Shown here one piece after another: positions 19,492 to 29,887 of a DNA stretch of 41,580 nt (position 1 is its first letter; the number at the start of each line of letters is the position of its first letter). The stretch is from an uncultured Methylobacillus sp. (GTDB lineage Bacteria; Pseudomonadota; Gammaproteobacteria; Burkholderiales; Methylophilaceae). Below the pieces are notes generated by a model. That model had not been told where the DNA came from, made no database searches, and was given only the letters and a program-made list of their open reading frames with translations. The DNA is taken from positions 1-41,580 of the forward strand of contig CAMLDQ010000010.1 of assembly GCA_946478965.1 (NCBI GenBank). The letters run 5' to 3'. A program made the translations under genes and the position numbers.

Positions 19492-21186
19492 ATGTTGCAA
19501 AGCCCTTCCGAGAAATACCGCCCGTTTACCCCGGTCCAGCTCGCGGATCGTTACTGGCCCAACCGCGTCATTACCGCTCCGCCAATCTGGATGAGCACCG
19601 ATCTGCGCGATGGCAACCAGTCCTTGTTCGAACCGATGCATGGCGAGAAGAAATTGCGCATGTTCAAAATGCTCTGCCAGATCGGTTTCAGGGAAATCGA
19701 AGTGGCGTTCCCTTCCGCTTCGCAGACGGATTTCAATTTCGTCAGAACGCTGATCGAGGACAACCATATTCCGGACAATGTGACGATAGAGGTGCTCACG
19801 CAAGCACGCGAACATCTCATTCGCCGCACCATGGAATCGATCAGGGGCGCGCGGCGCGCCATCGTTCATGTCTACAACGCCACCTCCCAACCTTTTCGTG
19901 ACACCGTATTCGGCATGAGCAAGGCTGAAGTTGTCGCAATGGCAGTGAATGCGGTGGAGCTTGTCAAGCAGTTGGCTGCAGACATGCCGGAGACGGAAAT
20001 ACAATTGCAATACAGCCCGGAAACTTTTTCCGCCACTGAGTTGGAGTTTTCGCTTGAGGTATGCAATGCGGTGACGGCCGCCTGGGACGCCACGCCCGAG
20101 CGCAAGGTGATTCTCAACCTCCCGACGACGGTCGAGGTGAGTACGCCGAACGTGTACGCCGACCAGATCGAATGGATGCATCGCAACCTTGCACGTCGCG
20201 ACAGCGTCATCCTCAGCCTGCATCCGCACAACGATCGCGGCACGGCAGTCGCTGCCGCCGAACTCGGCCTGATGGCAGGCGCAGACCGTGTCGAAGGCTG
20301 CCTGTTTGGCAACGGAGAACGTACCGGCAACGTCGATCTTGTCACTGTTGCCCTCAACATGTACACCCAGGGCATCCATCCTGGGCTCGATTTCTCCGAC
20401 ATCAACGCCATCGGCCGTACCGTCGAGGATTGCAACCAACTGCCGATTCACCCACGCCACCCGTATGTGGGCGACCTCGTATTCACGGCTTTCTCCGGCT
20501 CCCACCAGGACGCCATCAAGAAAGGATTCGCCGCTCAAAAGGCCGGCGCCCCGTGGAACGTCCCTTACCTCCCGATTGACCCGGCCGATCTCGGCCGCAG
20601 TTACGATTCCATCATTCGGGTCAACAGCCAATCGGGCAAGGGTGGCATCGCCTTCCTTCTGGAATCAAACTACGGGGTCGTACTGCCAAGACGCTTGCTG
20701 GTCGAATTTTCCGGAGTCGTACAACAACATACCGACATGCTCGGCAATGAAGTTCGCGCGTCCGACATCTGGCAACTGTTTACGGCCCAGTATCTCGATG
20801 AGGAGGCCGCCATCCGTTATCGCGAACACCACCTCTTCGAACATGGCGATGCCCAGGGTGTCCGCCTTGCGCTCGAAATTGAGGGCATTCCCCACCTGTT
20901 AAGCGGTGAAGGCAACGGACCGATAGATGCGACCATCCATGCGTTGCGTGGAGCCGGTATTGAACTTCAGGTGCGCAGTTACGAGGAGCGCTCCATCGCA
21001 GCCAGCATCGATGGAGCGGAAGCAGGCGCCTGCGCGTTTATTGAAGTGGCAAACCAGGGGCGGGAATTCTATGGGGTTGGTATGGATACCAATATCGTCA
21101 CCGCCTCGATCAAGGCGATTATCAGCGGCCTCAACCGCAGTCGCCAGAACTCGCAGCTCTCCCGGGATGCAAAAATACCCGCTTGA
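19492..21186 (+). CDS. leuA: 2-isopropylmalate synthase, class II (long single-enzyme type)
   Basis: First committed step of leucine synthesis: acetyl-CoA plus 2-ketoisovalerate gives 2-isopropylmalate. The protein has 564 residues, matching the second LeuA type (as in Corynebacterium or yeast) rather than the 510-residue E. coli type. The TIM-barrel motif [11 protein letters not shown] contains D40. The metal ligands H244 and H246 are in SLHPHNDRG. The C-terminal regulatory domain (about 440-545) is expected to bind leucine. I chose the ATG at 19492 because AGGAG lies 6 bases upstream. It is divergent from the Lrp-type regulator and converges on hisC. Confidence 0.94.
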   Translation: MLQSPSEKYRPFTPVQLADRYWPNRVITAPPIWMSTDLRDGNQSLFEPMHGEKKLRMFKMLCQIGFREIEVAFPSASQTDFNFVRTLIEDNHIPDNVTIEVLTQAREHLIRRTMESIRGARRAIVHVYNATSQPFRDTVFGMSKAEVVAMAVNAVELVKQLAADMPETEIQLQYSPETFSATELEFSLEVCNAVTAAWDATPERKVILNLPTTVEVSTPNVYADQIEWMHRNLARRDSVILSLHPHNDRGTAVAAAELGLMAGADRVEGCLFGNGERTGNVDLVTVALNMYTQGIHPGLDFSDINAIGRTVEDCNQLPIHPRHPYVGDLVFTAFSGSHQDAIKKGFAAQKAGAPWNVPYLPIDPADLGRSYDSIIRVNSQSGKGGIAFLLESNYGVVLPRRLLVEFSGVVQQHTDMLGNEVRASDIWQLFTAQYLDEEAAIRYREHHLFEHGDAQGVRLALEIEGIPHLLSGEGNGPIDATIHALRGAGIELQVRSYEERSIAASIDGAEAGACAFIEVANQGREFYGVGMDTNIVTASIKAIISGLNRSRQNSQLSRDAKIPA

Positions 21187-21206
21187 TCGGCAGCGCCAGA
21201 AACATG

Positions 21207-21230
21207 CCCGGCCTTTTAGCCAAGGCCGGG
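21207..21230. terminator. Hairpin between leuA and hisC, probable terminator
   Basis: A 9-bp perfect stem, CCCGGCCTT (21207-21215) and AAGGCCGGG (21222-21230), with a 6-base loop. It lies between two converging genes. T-rich sequence follows only loosely (CTTTT at 21238-21242 on the plus strand), so efficiency is uncertain. Confidence 0.5.
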
Positions 21231-21263
21231 ATTGTGGCTTTTACCCAGAGGTGTTCAGCTGGA

Positions 21264-22373
21264 CTATTTCGATGCCAGGATCGCCTGCAGGGTACTCAGG
21301 AAGCGTGCGTTTTCTTCCGGCAGGCCGATACTCACGCGCAACCAGTCAGGCATGTCGTAGGCAAACACCGGACGCACGATCACACCGTTCTCCAGCAATT
21401 TTCGATTGACTGCCGCGGCTTCCGCGACATGAAAGCTGACGAAGTTGCCGTAGGACGTTATATAGCGCAACCGCAGCGCACTCAGTCCTTCACACATCTG
21501 CGCCATGCCCGCATCGTTCAAGCTACGGCTACGCTGGACAAACTCATGATCTTCAAGAGCTGCCGCGGCCGCGGCCTGGGCGAGCAGGTTCACATTGAAA
21601 GGCTGGCGCACGCGATTCATGACGTCAGCGACAACGGGATGAGCTAGCGCGTAGCCGACACGCAATCCGGCCAGACCATAGGCCTTCGAGAAAGTACGGG
21701 TCACGATCAGATTGTCAAACAATGACAGCCAGGAAATGGCCTCGGATTTGCGCGCGTCGGACAGGTACTCATCGTATGCCTCGTCCAGGACGACCAGCAC
21801 ATGGCTTGGTACGCTGCGCAGGAAATCAAGCAATTCGGTTTTGTCCAGCAATGTTCCGGTCGGATTGTTGGGATTGGCGATAAAGATGACACGTGTCGCA
21901 GGCGTCACTGCGGCAAGCATGCGCGAAAGGTCATGCCCGAACTCCCTGGCTGGAACCGTCACGCCTCGTGCCCCCACCGCGAGTGTAACCAGAGGATAGA
22001 CGGCAAACGCGTGTTGCGAAAACACCGCTTCACATCCTGGTGCAAGAAATGCGCGCGCGACCAATTCGAGCACATCGTTGGAGCCATTGCCGGGAACAAT
22101 TTGCTCCATGAATACCCCGAATCTGGCGCAAATCGCCTGTTTCAGGGCGAAGGCATTCCCATCCGGATATAGCGCTACGTTATTCAGCGCATCTTCCATC
22201 GCTTTGCGCGCCATAGGACTCATGCCCAATGGGTTTTCGTTGGAAGCCAGCTTGATGATGTCCGCTTCGTTCAGGCGCATCTCTCGCGCCAGCTCGGAAA
22301 TCGGCTTGCCAGGCTGATAAGGGGCTATCGCACGGACATAGTCTGGTGCGAGCGCAGAAAGATCATGGGTCAT
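21264..22373 (-). CDS. hisC: Histidinol-phosphate aminotransferase
   Basis: PLP enzyme of histidine synthesis that converts imidazole-acetol phosphate to histidinol phosphate. In this operon it may also make phenylalanine and tyrosine. The protein has 369 residues. The motifs are NENPLG (45-50), ANPNNPTG (167-173) and the PLP lysine K230 in [18 protein letters not shown] chose the ATG at 22373 ([10 protein letters not shown]), 22 bases after pheA; the longer frame overlaps pheA. Its place after pheA suggests an aromatic aminotransferase role in addition to the histidine one. Confidence 0.93.
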   Translation of the reverse strand: MTHDLSALAPDYVRAIAPYQPGKPISELAREMRLNEADIIKLASNENPLGMSPMARKAMEDALNNVALYPDGNAFALKQAICARFGVFMEQIVPGNGSNDVLELVARAFLAPGCEAVFSQHAFAVYPLVTLAVGARGVTVPAREFGHDLSRMLAAVTPATRVIFIANPNNPTGTLLDKTELLDFLRSVPSHVLVVLDEAYDEYLSDARKSEAISWLSLFDNLIVTRTFSKAYGLAGLRVGYALAHPVVADVMNRVRQPFNVNLLAQAAAAAALEDHEFVQRSRSLNDAGMAQMCEGLSALRLRYITSYGNFVSFHVAEAAAVNRKLLENGVIVRPVFAYDMPDWLRVSIGLPEENARFLSTLQAILASK

Positions 22374-22395
22374 ATTGCTGATTCGGAAAACGGGA

Positions 22396-23463
22396 CTAGA
22401 TAACTGCAACCGGGTAGGAGCCCAGCACTTTCAGAAAAGCAGCCCGTTCCGTCAATTCGGACAACGCCTGCTGAACCTGCGCATCCTGTCGATGCCCTTC
22501 GATATCGACGAAGAAAACATATTCCCAAAGACCGGTATGTGCCGGACGGGACTCGAACTTGGTCATGCTGACGCCATGGCGTGCAAGCGGCTCCAGCAGC
22601 GCCACCACCGCCCCCGGCACGTTGCGCGCAGCCATCGCCAGGGAGGTCTTGTCTTTGCCGGAAGGCGCAACGTCATGCCCGGACAGCACCAGGAACCGTG
22701 TCGTGTTACGTGGATCGTCCTCGATATTTTCGGTCAGCAGACTCAGACCAAACAGCTCGCCGGCACGCCGGCTCGCAATCGCGGCAGCGCCTTCTTCCAT
22801 CCCGGCAAGTCTGGCGGCCTCGGCATTGCTGGCGACAGCTTGGCGCTCGACCCCGGGCAGGTTGCGGTTCAACCATTCATGGCACTGCGCCAGGGATTGC
22901 GCGTGGGAATAGACCTTACGGATGCCATTCTTGGCAATGTCTCGGGCAAGGAGATTGTGGTGCACCGGCAGTTCGATCTCGCCGCAGATATGCAAACTGG
23001 TCTGCAACAGCAGATCGAGCGTGCGCCCCACACCGCCTTCGGTAGAGTTTTCCACTGGCACCACGCCGTAATCCACCGTGCCGGATTCGACCGTCTGGAA
23101 TACCTCATCGATGGAGGCACATTGCACCGGCTTGGACAACCCGCCGAACTGCTTGCTCGCCGCTTCTTCGCTGAATGTGCCGAGCGGCCCCAGGAAAGCG
23201 ACCGACAATTCCTTTTCCAATGCCCGGCAATGCGACATCACCGTACGGAAAATCGCCGTCACGGCTTCGCCCGAGAGCGGCCCCGGGTTGTTCTCCAGCA
23301 GCCGGCGCAGCACCTGGGCCTCGCGCTCTGGGCGGTAAATCGGGCCGCCATTCTTGACCTGGCCAATGGTATGGGCCAATTGCGCCCGCTCACTCACCAG
23401 GGACAACATTTGCTGATCGATCGCGTCGATCTGATCACGCAGCGTTTTAAGGTCCTTATCCAT
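22396..23463 (-). CDS. pheA: Bifunctional chorismate mutase / prephenate dehydratase (P-protein)
   Basis: Converts chorismate through prephenate to phenylpyruvate for phenylalanine synthesis. The protein has 355 residues in three parts. An AroQ-type chorismate mutase helix bundle is at about 1-90 ([24 protein letters not shown]). Prephenate dehydratase follows at about 95-275 ([13 protein letters not shown]). A regulatory ACT domain is at about 280-355, with the ESRP motif that binds phenylalanine. The ATG at 23463 overlaps the serC stop by 8 bases. It is the usual middle gene of the gyrA-serC-pheA-hisC cluster. Confidence 0.95.
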   Translation of the reverse strand: MDKDLKTLRDQIDAIDQQMLSLVSERAQLAHTIGQVKNGGPIYRPEREAQVLRRLLENNPGPLSGEAVTAIFRTVMSHCRALEKELSVAFLGPLGTFSEEAASKQFGGLSKPVQCASIDEVFQTVESGTVDYGVVPVENSTEGGVGRTLDLLLQTSLHICGEIELPVHHNLLARDIAKNGIRKVYSHAQSLAQCHEWLNRNLPGVERQAVASNAEAARLAGMEEGAAAIASRRAGELFGLSLLTENIEDDPRNTTRFLVLSGHDVAPSGKDKTSLAMAARNVPGAVVALLEPLARHGVSMTKFESRPAHTGLWEYVFFVDIEGHRQDAQVQQALSELTERAAFLKVLGSYPVAVI

Positions 23464-24580
23464 TGCGGCGAGCGAAATCCATCATGAAATTGATCAAAAT
23501 CTGTACGCCTTCCAGCGGCATTGCGTTGTAGATCGACGCACGCATGCCGCCTACCGTCTTGTGTCCGCGCAACGCCACAAGGCCGGCCTGCTCCGCTTCC
23601 GTGAGAAAACGCTCATCCAGCGTGGCATCGCGCAAAGTAAATGGTACGTTCATACGCGAACGATCCTGTACTTGCACCGGATTATGATAGAAGCCGCCGC
23701 TTTCGTCGATGCAGCGATAAAGCAACGTCGCCTTTTCGATATTCACTTTTTCCATCACCACCAGCCCGCCCTGGCGCTTCAGCCATTGAAACACCAGCCC
23801 GGCCACATAGATCGAGAACGTGGGCGGCGTATTCGGCATGGAGCCGTTCTCCGCCATGACCGAGAAATCCATGATGCTTGGCATGGTCGAAATGGCTTTG
23901 CCCAGCAAATCCTCACGCACGATGCACAGCACAAGGCCGGACGGGCCGATATTCTTTTGCGCACCGGCATAGATCAGGCCGTAGCGGCTGACATCGACGG
24001 AACGCGACAGAATATGAGAGCTCATGTCCGCCACCAGCGGCACATCTCCCGCCAGTTCGCCAAGATGGGCGCAGTCATCCTGCACTTCGACCCCGTAGAT
24101 GGTTTCGTTGGTGCAAAGATGCAGAAACGCGGCATTCGGGTCGAGCGCGATCTCGTTGTCCTGCAGGAACCGGGTAAATCCGTCTGCAACCGCGCCCTTG
24201 GCTGCAGTACTGCCGGCCACGTGCACGGCCCCGGCGATTGGCGCCACGCGTTTCGCTTCGTCCACGGCTTTTTTCGACCACGAGCCGGTGACCAGGTAAT
24301 CGGCCGAGCGGCCGGCGGCGAGATTCATCGGAATCTGGGAAAAAAGCTGCGTCGCCCCGCCCTGCAGGAACAACACCTTGTAATTGGCCGGAATGCTCAT
24401 CAACTCACGCACATCGGCTTCGGCGGTTTTGATGATGGACTCGTAAGCCTTGCCACGGTGGCTCATTTCCATCACGCCCATCCCGGCACCATGCCAGTCG
24501 AGCATCTCGTCCCGCGCCTGCGCGAGCACCTCGGCAGGAAGCGCAGCCGGACCGGCGCTGAAATTCCAGACACGAGTCAC
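23456..24580 (-). CDS. serC: Phosphoserine aminotransferase
   Basis: PLP enzyme of serine and pyridoxine synthesis that converts 3-phosphohydroxypyruvate to phosphoserine. The protein has 374 residues. The PLP lysine is K209 in YAGAQKNIGPSG, and the start NFSAGPAALP is family-typical. I chose the GTG at 24580, one base after the gyrA stop. The longer frame would overlap gyrA by 65 bases and add a highly basic, non-family N-terminus. It forms an operon with gyrA, pheA and hisC. Confidence 0.93.
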   Translation of the reverse strand: MTRVWNFSAGPAALPAEVLAQARDEMLDWHGAGMGVMEMSHRGKAYESIIKTAEADVRELMSIPANYKVLFLQGGATQLFSQIPMNLAAGRSADYLVTGSWSKKAVDEAKRVAPIAGAVHVAGSTAAKGAVADGFTRFLQDNEIALDPNAAFLHLCTNETIYGVEVQDDCAHLGELAGDVPLVADMSSHILSRSVDVSRYGLIYAGAQKNIGPSGLVLCIVREDLLGKAISTMPSIMDFSVMAENGSMPNTPPTFSIYVAGLVFQWLKRQGGLVVMEKVNIEKATLLYRCIDESGGFYHNPVQVQDRSRMNVPFTLRDATLDERFLTEAEQAGLVALRGHKTVGGMRASIYNAMPLEGVQILINFMMDFARRNG

Positions 24581-24581
24581 G

Positions 24582-27131
24582 CTACGCTTCGCCTTCCTCT
24601 TCGGTTTCGACCACCTTCTCCAGACCGGAAAGTTTTTCGCCTTCACCCAGATTGATCAGCGTCACGCCCTGGGTGGCGCGGCCCAGTTCGCGGATTTCCT
24701 TGACGCGGGTGCGGATCAGCACGCCGCCGGTGGTGATCAGCATGATCTCGTCCTCGTCGCTCACCAGCTTGGCGGCGACCACCTTGCCGTTGCGCGCCGA
24801 GGTGGCGATCGCGATGACGCCCTGCGTACCGCGGCCGGAATGGCGGAAATCAGCCAGCACGGTGCGTTTGCCATAGCCGTTCTCGGTCGCCACCAGTACG
24901 GTCTGCTTGTCGTCGTCGGCGATCAGCAGCGACAACACCTGCTGCTTGGCCTGCAATTTCATGCCGCGTACGCCGCGCGTTGCACGCCCCATGGCGCGTA
25001 CATCTTCCTCGTCGAACCAGACCGCCTTGCCGGCATCCGACACCAGCACAATATCGTTGCTGCCATTGGTGACTTCGGCACCGACCAGGAAATCGCCCTC
25101 GTCCAGGTTGATCGCAATGATGCCGGCCTTGCGCGGGTTGGAGAACTCGGTCAACGCGGTCTTTTTTACCGTGCCCTGCGCGGTTGCCATGAAGATGAAG
25201 TGATTCTCGTCGAATTCCTTCACCGACAGGATGGCGTTGATCTTCTCGCCCTCCTCCAGCGGGAACAGGTTGACGATGGGCTTGCCGCGGCTGACGCGGG
25301 AACCCTGCGGCACTTCGTAGACCTTGAGCCAGTAGACGCGGCCGCGGCTGGAGAAGCACAGGATGTAATCGTGCGTGTTGGCGACGAACATCTTGTCGAT
25401 GAAATCGTCTTCCTTGGTCGCTGCTGCCTGCTTGCCGCGACCGCCGCGACGCTGCGCGCGGTATTCGGCCAGCGGCTGCGACTTGATGTAGCCGGTGTGC
25501 GACAGTGTCACGACCACGTCTTCTGGCGTGATGAGGTCTTCCAGCGAAATGTCCTGCGCGTTGTGCTCGATCTCGCTGCGGCGCTTGTCGCCGAACTGCG
25601 CCTTGATCGCGGACAGTTCGGTGACGATGATCTGCGTCACACGCTCCGGCTTGGCAAGGATGTCCAACAGGTCGGTGATGAGGTCCATCACCTCCTTGTA
25701 TTCGGTAACGATCTTGTCCTGCTCCAGACCGGTCAGGCGTTGCAGGCGCATCTGCAAAATTTCCTGCGCCTGCACGTCGGATAGCCTGTAGCCGTTGGCC
25801 TTGAGGCCGTAGGCTTCGTCCAGACCTTCGGGGCGCGAGGCTTCCATCGCGGCACGAGCCAGCATTTCCTCCACCACCGGCGACTTCCAGGTACGCTCCA
25901 TCAGCGCGACCTTGGCCTCCGGCGGCGTCGGCGCGGCCTTGATGAGCGCGATCATCTCGTCCACGTTGGCGAGCGCCACTGCCAAGCCTTCCAGCACATG
26001 GCCGCGCGCGCGCGCCTTGCGCAGCTCGAACACGGTACGGCGCGTCACCACTTCGCGGCGATGACGCAGGAAGGCTTCCAGCATCTGCTTGAGGTTCAGC
26101 AGGCGCGGCTGGCCGTCCAGCAGCGCCACCATGTTCATGCCGAAGGTGTCCTGCAGTTGGGTCTGCTTGTAGAGGTTATTCAGCACAACTTCCGGCATTT
26201 CGCCGCGCTTGAGCTCGATCACCATGCGCATGCCGGACTTGTCCGATTCGTCGCGCAGGTCGGAAATACCCTCGATCTTCTTGTCGTTGACCAGTTCCGC
26301 GATCTTTTCGATCAGCGACTTCTTGTTCACCTGATACGGCAATTCGTCGACGATGATCGCCTGGCGCTCACCCTTGCCGATGTCCTCGAAATGGGTACGT
26401 GCGCGCATCACTACACGGCCGCGCCCAGTGCGATAGCCTTCCTTGACGCCAGCGGTACCGTAGATGATGCCTGCGGTCGGGAAATCCGGCGCAGGCACGA
26501 TGTCGATCAACTCGTCGAGGGTAATTTCCGCGTTTTGCAGCACGGCCAGACATGCATCAATGATTTCGCCAAGATTGTGAGGCGGGATATTGGTCGCCAT
26601 GCCCACCGCGATACCGGACGAACCGTTGATCAGCAGGTTGGGAATGCGCGCCGGCATGATGAGCGGCTCCTGCTCGGAACCGTCATAGTTCGGGCCGAAA
26701 TCGACCGTTTCCTTGTCGAGGTCGGCCAGCAGTTCGTGCGCAATGCGCGCCATGCGGATTTCGGTGTAACGCATGGCCGCCGCGTTATCGCCGTCCACAG
26801 AACCGAAGTTGCCCTGCCCGTCCACCAGCATATAGCGCAAGCTGAAATCCTGCGCCATGCGCACGATGGTGTCGTACACCGCGGTGTCGCCGTGCGGGTG
26901 GTATTTACCGATCACGTCGCCGACGATACGCGCCGATTTCTTGTACGGCCGGTTCCAGTCGTTGGAAAGCTCGTGCATGGCGTAAAGCACACGGCGGTGC
27001 ACCGGCTTCAGGCCATCACGAACATCCGGAAGCGCACGCCCCACGATCACGCTCATGGCGTAATCGAGATAGGAACGACGCATTTCTTCTTCTAGGCTGA
27101 CGGGAAGTGTTTCTTTGGCAAACTGATCCAT
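24582..27131 (-). CDS. gyrA: DNA gyrase subunit A
   Basis: Cleaves and rejoins DNA in the gyrase tetramer. The protein has 849 residues. The catalytic tyrosine is Y122 in AAMRYTEI, the same number as in E. coli. The GyrA box QRRGGRG lies near residue 565. In the quinolone-determining region, HGDTAVYD, position 83 is Thr (Ser in E. coli) and position 87 is Asp. The acidic C-terminus ends [10 protein letters not shown]. It is the first gene of the operon, with an extended -10 promoter candidate just upstream. Confidence 0.97.
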   Translation of the reverse strand: MDQFAKETLPVSLEEEMRRSYLDYAMSVIVGRALPDVRDGLKPVHRRVLYAMHELSNDWNRPYKKSARIVGDVIGKYHPHGDTAVYDTIVRMAQDFSLRYMLVDGQGNFGSVDGDNAAAMRYTEIRMARIAHELLADLDKETVDFGPNYDGSEQEPLIMPARIPNLLINGSSGIAVGMATNIPPHNLGEIIDACLAVLQNAEITLDELIDIVPAPDFPTAGIIYGTAGVKEGYRTGRGRVVMRARTHFEDIGKGERQAIIVDELPYQVNKKSLIEKIAELVNDKKIEGISDLRDESDKSGMRMVIELKRGEMPEVVLNNLYKQTQLQDTFGMNMVALLDGQPRLLNLKQMLEAFLRHRREVVTRRTVFELRKARARGHVLEGLAVALANVDEMIALIKAAPTPPEAKVALMERTWKSPVVEEMLARAAMEASRPEGLDEAYGLKANGYRLSDVQAQEILQMRLQRLTGLEQDKIVTEYKEVMDLITDLLDILAKPERVTQIIVTELSAIKAQFGDKRRSEIEHNAQDISLEDLITPEDVVVTLSHTGYIKSQPLAEYRAQRRGGRGKQAAATKEDDFIDKMFVANTHDYILCFSSRGRVYWLKVYEVPQGSRVSRGKPIVNLFPLEEGEKINAILSVKEFDENHFIFMATAQGTVKKTALTEFSNPRKAGIIAINLDEGDFLVGAEVTNGSNDIVLVSDAGKAVWFDEEDVRAMGRATRGVRGMKLQAKQQVLSLLIADDDKQTVLVATENGYGKRTVLADFRHSGRGTQGVIAIATSARNGKVVAAKLVSDEDEIMLITTGGVLIRTRVKEIRELGRATQGVTLINLGEGEKLSGLEKVVETEEEGEA

Positions 27132-27167
27132 AAATCCAAGTTACTCGGCGATGGCGTAAAAGCCTTG

Positions 27168-27176
27168 ATTCTAGCA
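27168..27176 (-). promoter_or_regulatory. Candidate extended -10 promoter for gyrA
   Basis: On the minus strand, TGCTAGAAT is a TG-extended -10 box ending about 37 bases before the gyrA ATG. No clear -35 box accompanies it, which is common for extended -10 promoters. Confidence 0.4.
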
Positions 27177-27351
27177 TGATAGTGCAACCCCCATCACCCC
27201 TAATCCGGCCTCATGCCAGCGGCCCGCGGATCGCCTGCAGGCAGCATGAAAAGGCCTTGATTGCAAATCCATTTTTCATTCATTGTTGAATTCGACACCG
27301 GGCTGCCGCATGATGATGCGTTTTAACAACAACATCTCTCGGAGGATCATT

Positions 27352-27855
27352 ATGGCAAGCACTGTCACGCTCAAGGGCAACCCCGTCGAAGTCGCCGGAA
27401 ATTTCCCCTCCCCCGGGCAAACCGCCCCCGATTTCACGCTCGTCAACCAGGATCTGCAGAATGTCGGCCTGGCCGAATTCGCCGGAAAACGCAAGATACT
27501 GAACATTTTCCCTAGCATCGACACGCCGACCTGCGCTACTTCGGTACGCAAATTCAACCAACTGGCCAGCGAATTGCCGAACACCGCGGTCCTCTGCATC
27601 TCGGTGGATTTGCCGTTTGCGCAGAAGCGTTTCTGCGGCGCGGAAGGGCTCTCCAATGTCACGACCCTGTCCACCATGCGCGGCCGTCGCTTCCTGGAGG
27701 ATTACGGCGTCGCCCTCGCCAGCAGCAAGCTGGAAGGCATCGCGGCGCGCTCGGTAGTGGTGCTCGACGAGAACAACAAGGTCCTGCACAGCGAACTGGT
27801 CAGCGAGATCGTCAACGAACCCAATTACGACGCCGCTCTGGCTGTATTGCGCTAG
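27352..27855 (+). CDS. tpx: Thiol peroxidase Tpx (atypical 2-Cys peroxiredoxin)
   Basis: Reduces hydrogen peroxide and organic hydroperoxides using thioredoxin. The protein has 167 residues. The peroxidatic cysteine is C61 in DTPTCATS and the resolving cysteine is C95 in QKRFCGAEG, the same numbers as in E. coli Tpx. I chose the ATG at 27352 because GGAGG lies 7 bases upstream (27341-27345). It is divergent from gyrA and upstream of another peroxidase gene, ahpC, in the same direction, 131 bases away. Confidence 0.95.
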   Translation: MASTVTLKGNPVEVAGNFPSPGQTAPDFTLVNQDLQNVGLAEFAGKRKILNIFPSIDTPTCATSVRKFNQLASELPNTAVLCISVDLPFAQKRFCGAEGLSNVTTLSTMRGRRFLEDYGVALASSKLEGIAARSVVVLDENNKVLHSELVSEIVNEPNYDAALAVLR

Positions 27856-27917
27856 GCATTTTGCAACGGACGGCCATGCCCGCGATGCACCGCTCCTTGC
27901 GAGATTTAATTAGAAAT

Positions 27918-27972
27918 TTGATGTGGGTTGAATTAAGCTATTAGTCTTTCTACGCCATTCAACCCACATCAA
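27918..27972 (+). repeat. 16-bp perfect inverted repeat in the ahpC leader
   Basis: TTGATGTGGGTTGAAT (27918-27933) is the exact reverse complement of 27957-27972, with a 23-base spacer. The right arm ends directly before the ribosome-binding site AAGGAG (start codon at 27987). It could form an mRNA stem next to the ribosome-binding site, or be an operator for a dimeric regulator; the left arm overlaps possible promoter boxes. It does not match the OxyR consensus as I recall it. Confidence 0.75.
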
Positions 27973-27986
27973 GAAGGAGAACCCTC

Positions 27987-28589
27987 ATGGCCGTCCTCGT
28001 CGGAAAACCTGCTCCCAATTTCACCGCGGCTGCCGTCCTCGGCTGCAACACCATTGAAGAAAGTTTCAATCTTGCCGACCACATCAAGGGCAAGTATGCG
28101 GTGATTTTTTTCTACCCGCTGGATTTCACCTTCGTCTGCCCGTCTGAACTGATTGCGTTCGACCATCGCCTGGAAGAATTCACCAAGCGCGGCGTGCAAG
28201 TGATCGGCGTGTCCATCGATTCCCATTTCACCCACCTGGCCTGGAAGAACACCCCGGTCAACGCCGGCGGCATCGGCAAGGTCGGCTACCCGCTCGTCGC
28301 CGACATCAAGCACGATATCGCCAAGGCCTATGACGTCGAAGCGGATGCCGGCGTTGCCTACCGCGGCTCCTTCCTTATCGACAAGCTGGGCATCGTTCGC
28401 CACCAAGTCGTCAACGATCTTCCGCTCGGCCGCAACATCGACGAAATGCTGCGCATGGTCGATGCCCTGCAATTCACCGAAGAACACGGCGAAGTCTGCC
28501 CGGCCGGCTGGAACAAGGGCAAGGCCGGCATGGATGCCAGCCCGGAAGGCGTTGCCAAATACCTGGCTGCACACGCTACCGAACTGTAA
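27987..28589 (+). CDS. ahpC: 2-Cys peroxiredoxin (AhpC/TSA family)
   Basis: Peroxidase of 200 residues that removes hydrogen peroxide, alkyl peroxides and perhaps peroxynitrite. The peroxidatic cysteine is C51 in LDFTFVCPSE and the resolving cysteine is C171 in EVCPAGWNKG. The loop GGIG (94-97) resembles the GGLG motif of oxidation-sensitive members, but the C-terminal YF motif is absent, so a robust type is likely. No ahpF gene is adjacent; thioredoxin or another reductase would have to supply electrons. It has a conspicuous inverted repeat in its leader and a strong terminator after the stop. Confidence 0.93.
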   Translation: MAVLVGKPAPNFTAAAVLGCNTIEESFNLADHIKGKYAVIFFYPLDFTFVCPSELIAFDHRLEEFTKRGVQVIGVSIDSHFTHLAWKNTPVNAGGIGKVGYPLVADIKHDIAKAYDVEADAGVAYRGSFLIDKLGIVRHQVVNDLPLGRNIDEMLRMVDALQFTEEHGEVCPAGWNKGKAGMDASPEGVAKYLAAHATEL

Positions 28590-28600
28590 AACAGTTTCTC

Positions 28601-28637
28601 AAAAACATAACGGGGCCTATGGCCCCGTTATGTTTTT
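28601..28637. terminator. Bidirectional terminator between ahpC and metZ
   Basis: A perfect 17-bp stem, AAAAACATAACGGGGCC (28601-28617) and its complement (28621-28637), around the loop TAT. The stem begins with five A and ends with five T, so it works as an intrinsic terminator on both strands for the converging genes. Confidence 0.9.
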
Positions 28638-28651
28638 ATCCGCAAGCCGAT

Positions 28652-29815
28652 CTAACCCAGACGCAAATCCGCCTTGAGATCGTCGATATGCTCAAGGCCA
28701 ACCGCAATGCGTACCAGCCCATCCCCGATCCCCGCCGCCGCACGCGCTTCCGGCGTTACCCGGCTATGCGTAGTGGTGGCCGGATGCGTGATGGTAGATT
28801 TTGCATCGCCGAGATTGGCGGTAATCGATAGCAGGCGGGTACTATCGATCAGCTTCCAGGCCGCCTCCTTGCCGCCCTTGATATCAAACGAGACGATCCC
28901 TCCGCCGCTACGCTGCTGACGCATTGCCAGTGCATGCTGCGGATGCGACGGCAAACCCGGGTAATAGACGCGCGCCACCTGCGGCTGCTGCTCCAGCCAT
29001 TGCGCCAGCGCCAGCGCGCTGCGGGAATGCGCCTCCATGCGCAGACTAAGCGTTTCCAGACCTTTCAGGAATACCCAGGCATTGAAAGCACTCATGCTCG
29101 GGCCGGCCGTGCGCAGAAAACCGTAGACGGGTTCGAGAACGTCCTTCTTGCCTAATACCGCACCGCCCAGGCAGCGCCCCTGACCGTCGATATACTTGGT
29201 CGCGGAATGCACCACGACGTCCGCTCCCAATTCGAGTGGCTTTTGCAGTGCGGGCGTGCAGAAACAGTTGTCCACGACCAGCCGTGCACCAGAAGCATGA
29301 GCCAGTTCGGCCAGCACGCCGATATCGCAGACTTCCGTGAGCGGATTGGACGGCGTTTCCACGAAAAACAGCTTGGTGTCGGGACGTACGGCCGCCTTCC
29401 ATTCCTCGATATCGGTGAGTGAAACGAATGTCGTTTCCAGGCCCCAGCGCTTGAGGATGTTGCCGAACAATTGCACGCTGGTGCCGAAGATGCTGCGCGA
29501 AGCCACGACATGATCGCCGGCAGAACAGAGCCCCATCACGCACGCAAGAATCGCGGACATGCCGCTGGAAGTCGCCACGCAGAACTCTGCGCCTTCCAGG
29601 GCGGCCAGCTTGTCCTGAAACATCGTGACCGTGGGATTGGTGAAACGCGAATAGATATTGCCCGGCTCCTGCCCGCCGAAACGGGCCGCCGCCTGCGCCG
29701 CGCTCTCGAAAACAAAGCTGGAGGTCAGGAAGATCGCCTCGGAATTCTCACCAAATTCGGTGTGCGCACTGCCTGCGCGCACCCCCAGGGTTTCCTGTTG
29801 CCACTGGTATTCCAT
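28652..29815 (-). CDS. metZ: O-succinylhomoserine sulfhydrylase
   Basis: PLP enzyme that joins O-succinylhomoserine and sulfide to give homocysteine, the precursor of methionine. The protein has 387 residues of the Cys/Met metabolism family. The PLP lysine is K207 in HSATKYIDGQG; YSRFTNPT (55-62) is also typical. The start GTG/ATG choice is settled at ATG 29815 (MEYQWQQETLGVRAG) because the longer frame reads through the terminator. Expression is probably controlled by the SAM-II riboswitch and attenuator upstream. It could be O-acetylhomoserine-specific, but the family look and purF neighbourhood favour MetZ. Confidence 0.92.
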   Translation of the reverse strand: MEYQWQQETLGVRAGSAHTEFGENSEAIFLTSSFVFESAAQAAARFGGQEPGNIYSRFTNPTVTMFQDKLAALEGAEFCVATSSGMSAILACVMGLCSAGDHVVASRSIFGTSVQLFGNILKRWGLETTFVSLTDIEEWKAAVRPDTKLFFVETPSNPLTEVCDIGVLAELAHASGARLVVDNCFCTPALQKPLELGADVVVHSATKYIDGQGRCLGGAVLGKKDVLEPVYGFLRTAGPSMSAFNAWVFLKGLETLSLRMEAHSRSALALAQWLEQQPQVARVYYPGLPSHPQHALAMRQQRSGGGIVSFDIKGGKEAAWKLIDSTRLLSITANLGDAKSTITHPATTTHSRVTPEARAAAGIGDGLVRIAVGLEHIDDLKADLRLG

Positions 29816-29846
29816 GTTATTGCCCTTCTTGCCCGTATCCGGGCAT

Positions 29847-29882
29847 AAAAAAACCCGCTTCAGCATTGGCTAAAACGGGCTT
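29847..29882 (-). terminator. Intrinsic terminator (attenuator) in the metZ leader
   Basis: On the minus strand AAGCCCGTTTTAGC (29882-29869) pairs with GCTGAAGCGGGTTT (29864-29851) around the loop CAAT, giving 14 pairs with three G-U. It is followed by seven T (29853-29847). It lies between the SAM-II aptamer and the metZ start, so it acts as an attenuator rather than an end-of-operon terminator. Confidence 0.85.
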
Positions 29883-29887
29883 TTCCG

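Noticed and set aside
27897..27944. OxyR-type binding site upstream of ahpC
   Set aside because: The ATAG-N7-CTAT spaced pattern is not present; only isolated CTATTAG is seen.
29831..29844. Second hairpin GCCCG/CGGGC just before metZ as part of the riboswitch
   Set aside because: It is downstream of the terminator T-run, only 5 bp, and not needed by the SAM-II fold; it may still lie near the metZ ribosome-binding site.
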